A stretch of 16,285 nt of DNA from Physocladia obscura (GCA_027596945.1 JADGJH010000597.1:1-16285); one strand, 5' to 3'. Shown: positions 1 to 9,996, counted from the first letter of the stretch. Notes: a model not told the origin generated them from the letters alone. A program made the numbers and translations.

Positions 1-146
1 ATTTTACCGCCCCCACCCTTTTCTAAAAAATTCTTTTCGCCGGCATTGTTATTTTTTTATAATTTATATTTTTTTTAAAAAAAAAATTTTTTTTTTTTTT
101 TTTTTTTTTGAGAGGACTGGGCAACAAAAGAAAATCGGAAATCAAA
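1..146 (+). promoter_or_regulatory. AT-rich 5' flank and leader of the Skt5-like gene
   Basis: This stretch lies directly upstream of the first ATG. It contains a TATA-like tract around 56-72, then an uninterrupted A run followed by a T run of about 20 that ends at 109. Poly(dA:dT) tracts of this kind are typical nucleosome-excluding promoter elements in fungi. No specific factor site was recognised. The window starts here, so the full promoter is not visible. Confidence 0.35.
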
Positions 147-3100
147 ATGGAACAAGAAGTTTACGAATCTGACAACAACGACGACGTTCAACTTCTGTGG
201 AGCCCCGTATCTGCAAGTGCCGAATCGTTGTTAATCATCGATGAAGCAAGCCCGGCCGCCGTTGTTGGCGCATCGAGACTGTCCCGCATCCAAAGTTTGA
301 TGCGTGCCAGCAACAGAAACAGCAACACCAACAGTAAAGATATCCAAAACAGCAACGATATCAATTATATCGATCAAAACAATCCTGATGATGACGTTGT
401 TTTCTTTGATTCTCCCCCGGAATCCCCTTCAGGATTTGATGATAATGCGTCTTATAAGGTGAGATACTTTTTGGCTTGAATAATGAGTAATAGAATAATT
501 GTTCTTCAGAGTCTTCCTAGCAAATCACGTGCAAGTACTTTTCACGGCGAGCCTCGGTTTGATCTGTCATCGCAGCCGTCATTCAGACGCCATTTGGATT
601 CAGTAATCCTGTCGTCCGAAACAACAAACCAACCAATATCTGCAAAATCGTTGAACGACAGAACAACGTACTTGGAGTACTTGCAAAGTTTACGCTCTGA
701 AATTGCGAATTCGGGAACGGCACATATTTCAATACCAGCAAAAAATCAATCTGTGCCAAATACGTCATTCATGGTTCTTGCTTCAACGCATGTAGAAAAT
801 CCATCGTTCGAACCTCCGAGTCCTATCTATCAAAAACCGCCACAGCAAATTGAAGATGGAGTGAAAGAAAAACGACACAATTCAATTAATCTGAATATTT
901 TGAAACACTTATCAATACCGATTGTAAATCATGATAATCCAGCAGATGATTCACCATCTCGATCAAATAAAGTAAATGATTTTTTCAAGAATCACTCTGG
1001 TAATAGCAGTGGCGCAAATTCTACGAATATTCTGCCAACGAAACGCATATCAGTTCCATTTTTCAAAACAGAAATTGCAGAAACTCAAAATGAAACTGAC
1101 TCAGTATCATTTTCAAATCCACAATTTTCAGCGAACTTTTCTTCATCAGTTGAAGCGCAAAAGAGTATTGCAGTTCCTTCAGCTCAATCAAAGCAATCAT
1201 TTGGCTTGTTCAACGCTCTGAAAGTTCGTAATCACCAACTTGTGAACATCAATTTCCTCTAAAAAAATTTACATCCAATACACAGACGCCAGCAAACAGT
1301 CCTCAATCAACAAGTAGTTTCAAAGTTATTCGCGTATACCCAGAAAATGAAATATCGGATGGATTGCAGACTCCGGTCATTAGATCGCCTTCGAAAACAA
1401 TGGTGTCCTCCTTTCCCGAAAGAAATTTTGCGGAAATATTTTCAAGAAACGAGCCTGCAAATAGAATTCCGATTCCTGTAATACGTTCAGCAAATGGAAC
1501 AATGATTCCTGTCGTGCCTCAACGAGATGTAACAGAAAAGCACCAGAAACACGAAACTTCAAGTAATTCTTCGTTTCGTGTTATTCGCTCCAATATGTCC
1601 ACGGAATATTCACAGGGAGATAAAAATAATTTACCGACTCCCGTGATTCGTTCAACTGCTGGAACAATGACACCAGTCAATCCGTCACGAAGTTTTAACG
1701 GTGCACAAAATAAGCTTCCAACACCAGTAATTCGGTCTGCAACAGGAGCAATGACACCAATACTCACTAATAAATATCCAGATGAGCAACTATTGCTGTC
1801 TGCATTAAATGAACACATATATAATCCATCACGAGTGTCGCTATCTAAAGAAACAAATAGCACAGTTCCGATAGAAAAACAATCCAATGAATCAACAAAC
1901 GTACAGTCATTGGGAAAGCTCAACTCAAAGCTCATTGCTACTGAACCAAATGATAATCAAGATATAAAAACTACTGCTCCATCATCTCCATCATTACGAA
2001 AAGGTCCGCCTGCGCCAAAACTCCCCAAAAAAAAGAAATTGAATCTTGATATCAAATTTGAATTTGCGAAACTTTGCATTGAAGGCAGTGTGTTGTATGG
2101 TACTGATATGGAAGAAGTACAACGACTCAAGGATGAAGGATACGAATATTTGCAGGAATTAAGCGTGGAGCAGATGCCAGAAGCCAATTTTTATTTAGGA
2201 AAATGTTTTGCCGAGGATGGAAATTGTAAGTGTTTAATTGTGAAGCATGTGACTAATTGATGGAAACCTTCTTATCATACTAAACAGACAAGCTTGCATT
2301 TCCAGCATTTCTGCAAGCTGCAAAATCTGGCCATCCGGAGGCTTGTTATGCCGCTGCTTCCTGTTTGGAGTATGGCCGTGGTTGTGACGTGTCAATGATC
2401 ACGGCGTCATATTATTACAAGACATCAGCAGAGGCTGGATACTTGCTTGCAATGTATCGTATGGCTACAGCGCTGTTCTCTGGCGAACTTAGTTTACCCC
2501 GAAACATTTATATTGCGTTCGATTGGCTAGAAAAATGTGCTCATTGTATGTAATGACTCTTTGCATATTTATTTGGCTTACGAAGTTTTCAGATCCATCA
2601 CGAGAACCCGTTGTTCTTCAATCGATGTTTCAACTATCTGAAATTTACGAGCTTGGAACTATTTCAAACCAGTCACCCATCTTAGCTCGCCAATATTTGG
2701 AAAATGCAGCTTCAGATGGAACTTATGCACCTGCAGTTACCAAACTTGCCTATGCCTATGAACACGGCTTGTATGACCTTCCTTCAGATGTGCAAAAATC
2801 TATCGCGCTATACAAGCGCGCTGCAGAATTGAAAGAACCGTATGCCATGTATGTTATGGCAGACTTTTTTCTCAGAGGGGTTACTCTCATGACGTGTGGA
2901 TGTTCGGCCAATTACATTGAAAATTTCGAAAACTACGATGAATCGATCTATTCAAGTCCACTAGAAGAAGAGATGGTTGACGTGTGGGATATCAAATTCC
3001 TCAATAGCAATACCAGTGTTCCAATCGACATTTCACTAGAAAAATCCAAAGAAAATATCACCAACAAAGAAACCAAACAGCACATTGTTTTAAAACCTGT

Positions 3101-3743
3101 TCAGAAATCGCACGACGAGCCGTGCACGTTCGTAATTCTCATTGAACAAGACGTTGGAAAAGCAATTGGATTCATAAATGCAATTCTGCAGTCGCCAAAC
3201 GCGGGCCCTCGTCTACGCAGCGACGCGCAGTACGCGCTTGGATATTTGTACGAGAATTTACCCGACGTAAAAGATCTCGGCCGTGCCATGCTGTTTTACG
3301 AATCTGCATCGCGGGCTGGGAATATCATGGCGCGGAAAAAAGTGAAAGAGTTACGCGAGGGCGCGTCTTCAGCGAAACGGGAACAGATTTCAAAGAATAC
3401 TGGAAATAGTGCTGGTATCAGTGTTGGTGGCGGTAGTGGCAAAAGTAGTTCTATTGGCGGCGGCTTTTGGCCAAAAGTTTCGGTATCTGTGGAAGACGAC
3501 AAACTCCGAGAAGCGTTTCGCGAGTATATGGCGTATACAATGGAGAGAAGGAATGCTGACGGTGGAAACAGGGAGCCCGTATTTGGAATTGTGAAACAAA
3601 GCCGAGCGATTGGGGATGCGCCAGGTTTTGATGAAGAAGGGAGAATTTGGGAAGATTTCCGGTCATATGAAGACCGAATAGATGAGAGACATGGAAGACG
3701 AAGCCAGAAAACTGGACAAGTAGAGAAATGTATTTTGATGTAG
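147..3743 (+). CDS. Skt5/Chs4-like chitin synthase regulator: SEL1 repeats with C-terminal CaaX box
   Basis: Model: join(147..458, 510..1223, 1286..2225, 2288..2545, 2593..3743), 1124 residues. The introns are 51, 62, 62 and 47 nt, all GT-AG, and every junction keeps frame. The ATG at 147 is the first in frame; the reading frame extends upstream only through non-ATG codons. Residues 1-620 are disordered and Ser/Asn-rich. Residues about 354-505 hold six spaced copies of a VIR[SV] motif, and a proline/lysine tract (GPPAPKLPKKKK) lies near 582-593. About six SEL1-type alpha-alpha repeats cover roughly 638-995 (landmarks AAKSGHPEACYAAA, SAEAGYLLAMYRMA, YALGYLYE, ASRAGN), broken by an insert of about 90 residues near 838-927. 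The protein ends in CILM, a CaaX prenylation box. In the yeast family, farnesylated Skt5/Chs4 activates and localises chitin synthase 3 at sites of polar growth. The family call rests on SEL1 repeats plus CaaX; the N-terminal half is far longer than in yeast. Another prenylated SEL1 protein cannot be excluded. Confidence 0.82.
1319..1790 (+). repeat. Degenerate protein repeat: six VIR[SV] motifs
   Basis: Inside exon 3 of the Skt5-like gene. The cores read FKVIRV, TPVIRSPSKTMV, IPVIRSANGTMIPV, FRVIRSNMS, TPVIRSTAGTMTPV and TPVIRSATGAMTPI. They are separated by about 15-35 residues of unrelated disordered sequence. Spacing is irregular and codons differ between copies, so this is a set of conserved short linear motifs rather than a recent tandem DNA duplication. 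The best copies share [LI]P[TI]PVIRSxxGxMxP. Confidence 0.75.
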
Positions 3744-3872
3744 ATCTTTTCCAATATGTATATGTTTTGTTTCTCAGTGGTTTTTAATCTTCAAATAATA
3801 ATAAAACAGAAAGTCATTATATTTTGTTCCTTTTCTTTTTTTTTCTCTGTCTCTCCTTCTTTTTCGGCGCTC
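3744..3872. terminator. Convergent 3' region between genes 1 and 2
   Basis: Only 129 bp separate the stop codons of two convergent genes. A plus-strand AATAAA lies at 3800-3805, 57 nt after the gene 1 stop. No matching hexamer is visible for the minus-strand gene, only AT-rich sequence, so the two 3' UTRs probably overlap. Confidence 0.45.
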
Positions 3873-6045
3873 TCAGATTCTTCTTGCTTTCGGGATCATT
3901 ACGCCAAACCCATCCTCTTTTACTCTCAACGGACTTCCTTCAATTCTGTCAGTTTCAACTGAATGAATAATAAAGGGCGAATTCGGAGAATTATTTGAGG
4001 TTTCAATATTAACATCGGCATGAGTGGCGCCGTTCTTGGCTTTTATCACGCTTTTGGATCGAAAATGAGTGATTGGCGTTGAAGATTGCTGTGTCGCTGC
4101 TGGCATTTCTAAAACCTGGATAACGTTGTTTCTTTCTAATCAATATTTACATTTCCTTTTTTTTTCCTCTTCCTCACTTTGTTTGGTACAAAAGCATTTC
4201 CATGCTCTTCAAGCAGCTTTTGCATGCGTTCACGCGTATTTGCGTCTAAGTTAAGTCTTGATGATAGTGTTGGCTTTAACACACCGTTTCCTTCCTGTTT
4301 CACTTCGTCAGCTGTTTTCAGCTCTGCCTTTGCAATCGAGCTTGATTCCCAATCTGTTGGTGGCATGAATCTGAGAGACCTCCGTGCATTGGTGACAACT
4401 GAATTAACTCCCAGTTCTGATAAAAAATTAAGAAAAAAGTTTCCGATTGGAAAAAATGGATTACACTTTTAGCACGGACCTTCTTTTTCCTTCTTATTGG
4501 CTTTACGCGGCGTCAGTACAACAACACTTCCGTCTTTCGCTTCAGCCGGTCCGCAAACAACTTCATTTTCCTTTGCTCTCATTATTGACGCCGAAAATTT
4601 TACATGCACTTCTTTGCCGTCCCGTTTCTTGCATTCACTTTTAACACTGGCGTCACTGTTACCGTCTTCACTATAATCAGCGCCAACATAATCCGCCGCC
4701 ACTTCTGAAGCAAGTGAAATGTTCTCAAGAAGCCCAGTGATTGCATCCACAGGATACAAACTGCATTTTTTCGGATACGTTCTGTCTGATTTGACAGGAT
4801 TGATTGAAAATGCGAAATCATCATTGTCATAATTATTGGCCATGATATTGTCGAGAAAATCATTCGCCACAGGTGGTTCTTGTGTATTGCCAATTTCACT
4901 CTTGATGGAAATTATTGGGCACATGTTATCGACCGTGTCGTCGTTTTTGTCGTGTATGACGGCGTCAAGGTATTTACTGCGTGGTGGCGTCAAGTCTGTG
5001 GAGAGCTCATAGTCTCCGTCGTACGCATCGAAAGTTGCTTTTTGTTTATCTTGGGATGTGATTTGTACTTCATCGTCCGAATCGATGTTTGTGGAATTAC
5101 TGTTGTTGCTATTGTTGTTAGAGTGAAGATCGCGGTATTTAAGGAACGCTGGCGTTGGCGTCTCTGATGACAACGAGGTGTTTGCGCTGGTGAATGTTAC
5201 CGCTTCGGTTGAAGCAAAAATATTATGATTTTCCGGTTCTTGTTCAAGTGATTTCTGAATGTTTGTTGCTGTACGAGTAGCTGCCAATAAAGGGTAGATG
5301 AATAATTGAAATTTTCAAAAGAAGATGAAAAACCTTCTTCTAATGCTTTTGTGAAAACAGAGATGCAAACTTGGATATATTCTTTTTCAAAAACTGTTTT
5401 AGCTCGTGTTTGAGCTTCCGAAAAAACTTTAAACATTTCGGATTTCAGATCCCAGCCATTACTCTGTAGAATATTGCTTGTTTTTCTTTGAACTGAAACA
5501 GATGCGCTTGCTGAAGATGGACTTTAGTTTTTCGATTATTAGTATTATAATAAATAATAATAATAAATTGAAACTTACATCCAAGACTTTCGGTGATTCG
5601 TGACAGAGTGCGGTATATATTTTGGAGCGTGATTGTTTGGTGTATTCGAGTTTTGCAGTGTGGCTGATTCGTTCGGTAAAATATTGTTTATGGGATCTCG
5701 AATGATACTTGGCACAAAATTTGCCAGCAGATCCTTCTTTGGCGCTGGCACGACAAAACCAGAATCACGTTGGTGCAGTTCTTTATCTCTGCTGTATATA
5801 CAAATAGAACGAAATAGAGGCAATGACGGCGCAGCGCGTTCGTTGAATCGATTAAGCAAAGCAAAGCAAAACAAAACAAAACAAAACAAAACACAAAACT
5901 TGAGCTTGTCGAGCATTTTCTTGTGTCTGAATTCCTCCAGTTTCATTTTCAAAAGGGCTTGATTGTCGGCACTAACAACACCGCCGGTATATCCCGGGTC
6001 TCCACTGCGGCTCGGCGTTGCTGTGAGTGTGTCTGATGGTGGCAT
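3873..6045 (-). CDS. Disordered protein with basic TP/RRS motif, possible microtubule-associated protein
   Basis: Model on the minus strand: 6045..about 5888, about 5791..5579, 5521..5334, 5280..4480, 4416..4178, 4115..3873, roughly 613 residues. Introns 5578-5522 (GTAAGT..AAAG), 4479-4417 (GTCCGT..TCAG) and 4177-4116 (GTGAGG..CCAG) have good sites and keep phase. Intron 5333-5281 has a weak GTTTTT donor. The first intron has an unclear donor inside a TTTTG repeat (acceptor TACAG at 5792 or CAG at 5789). The ATG at 6045 follows a 19-nt A run. The protein starts with a charged helix (LLKMKLEEFRHKKMLDKLK) and has a second helical stretch (SEAQTRAKTVFEKEYIQVC). An acidic Asn/Asp/Ser-rich middle follows. 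Near the C-terminus come LTPRKANKKEKE, then VVTNARRSLRF, then a charged helix (TRERMQKLLEEHGNAF). The paired TP-basic and RRSxR motifs recall CKAP2/HURP-type mitotic microtubule proteins, but that is recollection of a motif, not a family match. Confidence 0.65.
5866..5899. repeat. (AAAAC)n pentanucleotide microsatellite in intron 1 of gene 2
   Basis: Starting with two AAAGC units, the plus strand repeats CAAAA about five times and ends in CACAAAAC. On the coding minus strand it reads (TTTTG)n and happens to stay open, encoding an implausible Phe/Cys/Val/Leu hydrophobic run in a soluble, charged protein. It most likely forms the 5' part of an intron that runs to the acceptor near 5792. Confidence 0.7.
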
Positions 6046-6342
6046 TTTTTTTTTTTTTTTTTTTAAATTTGTTTGCCAACATTCAGTCCGAAAACGTTTC
6101 AGAGCAAAAAATTAATTGCGTTCATTGTCAGAAAAGAAAAAGTGAGAATGGGGAGGAAATTTATCAACAGAGAATGAAGAACGGATCTTCGTGGTTATTC
6201 CAAACTACATTACGCCACATAAATTTCGCCACCTGCAATAGGAAAATGTACTCCATTGAATGAATGTAAAAAATTCGACTAGAGAGCTTGAAAAAGCCAA
6301 GAAAGATTTGACTTGGCTTTGATTTGCAGAAAAGACTGACAA
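6046..6342. promoter_or_regulatory. Divergent promoter between gene 2 and the RA-PH gene
   Basis: This 297-bp gap serves two genes read in opposite directions. Next to gene 2 it holds a 19-nt T run (A run on the coding strand, 6046-6064). Near the other gene it holds a 9-bp inverted repeat at 6293-6320. The middle is AT-rich and contains no long open frame. No TATA box or named factor site could be assigned with confidence. Confidence 0.6.
6293..6320 (+). promoter_or_regulatory. Perfect 9-bp stem-loop just upstream of the RA-PH start codon
   Basis: AAAGCCAAG at 6293-6301 and CTTGGCTTT at 6312-6320 are exact reverse complements with a 10-nt loop. The repeat ends 22 nt before the ATG at 6343, so it either sits in the 5' leader as an RNA hairpin or is a dyad protein site in the promoter. 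The transcription start is unknown. Confidence 0.45.
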
Positions 6343-9300
6343 ATGAGCAGTAAAGAAGGAAAAGAAGAACGCGAGAGAGAACGAAGGCGGCAACAAACGG
6401 GATTCGGAGCTGGAACCGGAACGGAAAATGTCAATGGCAATGGCCGAACCACTCAACAGGTGAATAAGTCAGAAAATGACGATGGAGAACGAAAGTTCTG
6501 TATTCGAAACCCTTAACACATCTAACTGTCCAGGGCTCCTTCAACGTGCCAGCGTACTTGACGGCCATCGGCGCCGCGTCTTCTTTTCCAGCGGCGCGCG
6601 CAGAGCAGAACTTGGCAAACATTAGCAACAATAGCAACTCTTCGCTCGCTGACGCCACCACCGTCAATGCCACCACAACCAACGCCGAGTCCATCTTGGA
6701 TCTGTATGGCGGCTCCCCATTATCGCGTCCGCAATCGCCGCTGCTATTGCCGAAATCGGCCCAGTCTCCAAAGCAAAGCCAAGCCCAGTTGCAATTATCA
6801 CCACAACAAGTGTTTTCCCCACCTAAATATCACCAGCAGTATCCAAACTTCCTTAACATGTTTCAGAGCCAAATCAATACGCAAAAAATGCATGGGCTTC
6901 AGCGCTCCTCGTCGGTTTCCGCGTTTTCGTCAGTGTTTTCTCGGCCATATCAAAGCGGAAGCCAAGCCCCGTTTAGCACCAACGACAACAGCAGCCAGCT
7001 CGGCGAGCGCGCAAACAGCGCTGCCGAATATTCCAGTAATAATAGCATCGAAAGTGGCTCGGTCGATGATGCCGAAATTATCGAGTATGACCATTATCAG
7101 AATCAAACTGACTTGAATGTCACTCAGATTGATTCGCCAATTTCTCCTGAAACTGAGTCTGATATACGGGGACGTGCAAAAATTGTTCAATCGAAAGAAA
7201 TTCCGAAAACGAACCAAAATTTGAATAATTTTTATCCCGTTAATGATGACGATGATGATGATGACGCACCTCTTGGAATTGTTGCAGCTCAATTTCGAAA
7301 CCAGCAAGTTCGACAGCATCGTTCATTACCTCCGATTTCGTCCGTTGCACAAATTTCGGATCGTTCTCAAATATCCCCTCAACCACAGTCGACTCGTCAT
7401 AGGTTTTTGTACGTATATTTGACTTGACAATTCATATTGTGAATAATTGGGCTAAGGTACTTTTAAATAACATTTTTATCAGTTCAAGCACCGAGCCACC
7501 GCAATTGACGCAACAGCAAAAGCTGCAAGATATTCTTTCATCAATAGCATCAACCAGTAAAGCGCTTGACGAGCCTTCGAACAACACAAATGACTTGTCC
7601 AATCTCGAAGGGCTTGTTGGCCAACTAGACAAGCTAATCAAATCGCGTAAAGAAACAACTATTCGAATAGCAAACACAGATTTACCCACTCCACCGGTTC
7701 CTGCTCATAAAAATTCCATAGGATCCGCAATCACTTCTACTCCACTGGGACGATCAGTGATTCTCAGTCCTGATAAGCTTGTGCAATCTGACAGTGAGGA
7801 TGATGAAGTTCCACTCGCACGAATTCATTCCAAGTCACTCGACGATACTGGAATCGCAGCAGCTGCCGCTGCCGCAAATGCGCGCTCAAAAAGCGTTGTT
7901 TCTCGCGGAACTGTGACACCAAATAAAACAGCAGCATCTAAGGATCAGCAGCAGCTGCCTCGGAGGCCAAGCATCGGCGCAATATCTCCGAAAACACAAA
8001 AACCCGAACCTGCCTTTTCACTGCCGCCAACACAAACGCAAACGCTGCCATCCCAAATAGTCATGCCAGTTGTCAAGAAAGTCACAACGCGAATATATAT
8101 TGATTCTCAAACGGCTTACAAAACCGTGATTTTGACGAATTTGTTGAGTGCAGATGCAGTTATTCATGAGCTTTTGGCGATTATTGGTGAGAAAAATGGC
8201 GGCAGTGGGATTATAGATGACGGAACGTGGACCCTGTTTGAAGTATGCCACGATTTCGGGGTCGAAAGGCCGTTACGGGACTGGGAGGTAATATATTTTG
8301 TGGTTTTTGAGAATTGTTTTTCGATATCAAGTATTTTTTTTTCCTTTTCTTTTTCGAACATTTAGATTGTTACAGATATACTTGCCGCATGGGATCCAAC
8401 AGCATCTGCAAATATGTTGATTTTGAAGTCCTATACGTTCAGAAATACTCTAATTCCTCGGGTATTGTGTTTTTAGTTTGTTTTTAAAAAAATTCTAAGG
8501 TGTTGAACTATCTTAACAGAGCATTATTGGAAAATGGCCGAAAGTGGACGGTAGATGCGATATGGAGATCAAACCTGGGAAGTTCCGAAAGCGGCATATT
8601 TTATTGAGAGAGGATTCAATTTATTATCGGGAATTCGATGTAAGAATTTAAGCTAAAAATGATGTTACAAATTTACCTCTCTAAAATTATTCATTATTGT
8701 TGTGTTTTTTATCATTATTATTAGAGAGAAATCTGGCTATGCAAGCTTAACAACTTTGATGTATATACGCTAATCACACCCCGAAAACGCGCAACCACAA
8801 ATTATTGCTTTGCATTACGATCAACCAAAGATTTAACTTTTTTTGAGAATGCCGACGAATACATTCACTTTTTTTGTGTCGAAAATAAGGATCTATTGGC
8901 CGATTGGGTTCTTGGAATTCGATTAGCAAAAGTAAGTTTTCCATTCTTTGTCATTTTTTCTTGTAATGCAAATTTAAATTAATGACACATATTTCAGAGT
9001 GAGGCAACATTTGCAGAATATCCTGACATGTTTGTAGACTACGATCAAATTCCAGCACGATCTCAGCCGCCATTAAGACAACCTCTTTCAAACGGCGCAG
9101 CTGCGTCGGCTTCAACCCCAGGTCGATTATTAGTTGGAGACCTTGCCGCCGATTCTCCCGCTATCGCAAATTTATCTCTTCTCGGTCGATCAATGTCGAA
9201 AAAAGAAACTATTCAACCACAACAGCAACCCCAACAATCCACCGTCACTCCAAATACACCTACCACACAATCCCAAAATCAACAAAAACCTCTCCTCACA

Positions 9301-9951
9301 TTCCCAAACCAACCGCAAATGGCTCGCCAACAGACCGGCAAACGCACTGCTCCCGCTGCTACAGTAGCTAATCCTCCCATCGGTGTGACACTTTTATTTC
9401 AGCAGCAGCAGCAGCAGCAAGCGTATCAAGACGCTGCGGCAGCTGATGCGGCAATTTTTGAAGCATGCGATATGCCGCTGAGTGTCCTGCCGACGCGGAT
9501 AGAAGCGTATGATGAAGCCCAACTGCGCGAGATCCAGGCGCGGTTGGATCGTGCGTGGGAATATGAACAGCAGCAGACTCTTGCGGATATTGAACGGATA
9601 AAGAGCGGTGGCGGTGGCAGTGGCAGTGGCAGTGGAGGAGGGGATATTGGGAATGAAGCTGTTCAACAACAGCAAGCGCCGGCAATGCAACAAGCGGCCG
9701 TTCCGTTACTTCAACAGGTTCCGCCGCTAATGCAGAAATCGCGGTCTAAAAAAACTGCGGCGAACGGTGGCGGCGGTGGTGCAAGTCGAAACAAAGCCGG
9801 GCCGTTAGTTGATATTGGCGATGTCAGGAATTGTGCCACATGCGGATGTAGCGAGTTCAAGACTATTTTTGGGCAGGCGGGGGTTGTGATGAAGGATGGA
9901 CGGAAAGTTTGCGGGAATTGTCGGCATGCGACGCATTATGGTATCAAGTAG
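6343..9951 (+). CDS. Ras-association + PH domain adaptor with C-terminal Cys/His motif
   Basis: Model: join(6343..6459, 6534..7408, 7483..8287, 8366..8461, 8520..8639, 8725..8931, 8998..9951), 1057 residues. Introns are 74, 74, 78, 58, 85 and 66 nt, GT-AG, all in phase; intron 1 has a clear TCTAACT branch site. Residues 1-528 are disordered, starting with a charged KEGKEERERERRR segment and carrying two acidic-PL motifs (277-287 and 433-442). A Ras-association domain begins near 529 (TRIYIDSQTAYKTVILTNLL, then TWTLFEVC and ERPLRDWE) and runs to about 631. A PH domain follows at about 636-740 (IKPGKFRKRHILLRED, IWLCKLNNFDVYTL, FFCVENKDLLADWVLGI). The tail has polyQ and Gly/Ser tracts and ends in CxxCxC...CxxCxHxxH (1019-1053), a likely zinc site. 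RA directly before PH is the lamellipodin/RIAM/MIG-10/Grb7 layout, which links a small GTPase to membrane phosphoinositides. GTPase partner and lipid are unknown. Confidence 0.85.
9401..9420 (+). repeat. Short CAG microsatellite encoding polyQ
   Basis: Within the last exon of the RA-PH gene, CAG units encode seven glutamines after residues LLF. Further Q-rich, GGGGSGSGS and GGGGG tracts lie downstream, all in the disordered linker between the PH domain and the terminal Cys/His motif. It is likely a length-variable site. Confidence 0.7.
9832..9935 (+). other. C-terminal Cys/His motif, candidate zinc knuckle
   Basis: Residues 1019-1053 of the RA-PH protein read C-x2-C-x-C, a 20-residue spacer, C-x2-C-x-H-x2-H. 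The first half (CATCGCSEFK) and the second (CGNCRH) together resemble the small CxCxEF / CxNCxH zinc motif that I recall at the ends of some fungal and animal signalling proteins. Metal binding is inferred from the pairing. Confidence 0.5.
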
Positions 9952-9990
9952 TAAAAAAACAAATACATATATTTAAAAAAAGGAATTACA

Positions 9991-9996
9991 AATAAA
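9991..9996 (+). terminator. Poly(A) signal AATAAA of the RA-PH gene
   Basis: A canonical AATAAA lies 40 nt after the TAG stop at 9949-9951 and is followed by a long A-rich tract. Distance and context suit a fungal polyadenylation element. Confidence 0.5.

Noticed and set aside
1364..1790. VIRS repeats read as PxIxIT calcineurin docking sites (PVIRST, PVIRSA)
   Set aside because: Position 5 must be hydrophobic in PxIxIT; here it is serine in every copy. The calcipressin gene in the same window makes the idea tempting but does not support it.
1519..1935. Minus-strand frame of 138 codons with a repeated ERITGVG motif
   Set aside because: The repeat is only the reverse complement of the VIRS motif coding DNA in exon 3 of gene 1.
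3296..3754. Minus-strand frame of 152 codons opposite the end of the Skt5-like gene
   Set aside because: It is fully antisense to a well-supported exon and its composition mirrors the sense codons.
4136..4178. Shorter 35-nt intron 4150-4116 with donor GTAAAT as the last intron of gene 2
   Set aside because: It keeps phase, but 35 nt is below every other intron here. The in-phase GTGAGG donor at 4177 gives 62 nt and a stronger site. It remains a possible alternative.
5800..5900. Hydrophobic FCVLFCFVLFCFALL stretch as a membrane segment in gene 2
   Set aside because: It is encoded by a (TTTTG)n microsatellite, ends near a good branch-like CTTAAT and TACAG acceptor, and sits in an otherwise charged soluble protein. 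It is most likely an intron.
7432..7689. Minus-strand frame of 85 codons with Cys-rich SCSFCCCVNCGG
   Set aside because: It is the antisense of CAG/CAA glutamine codons in exon 3 of the RA-PH gene.
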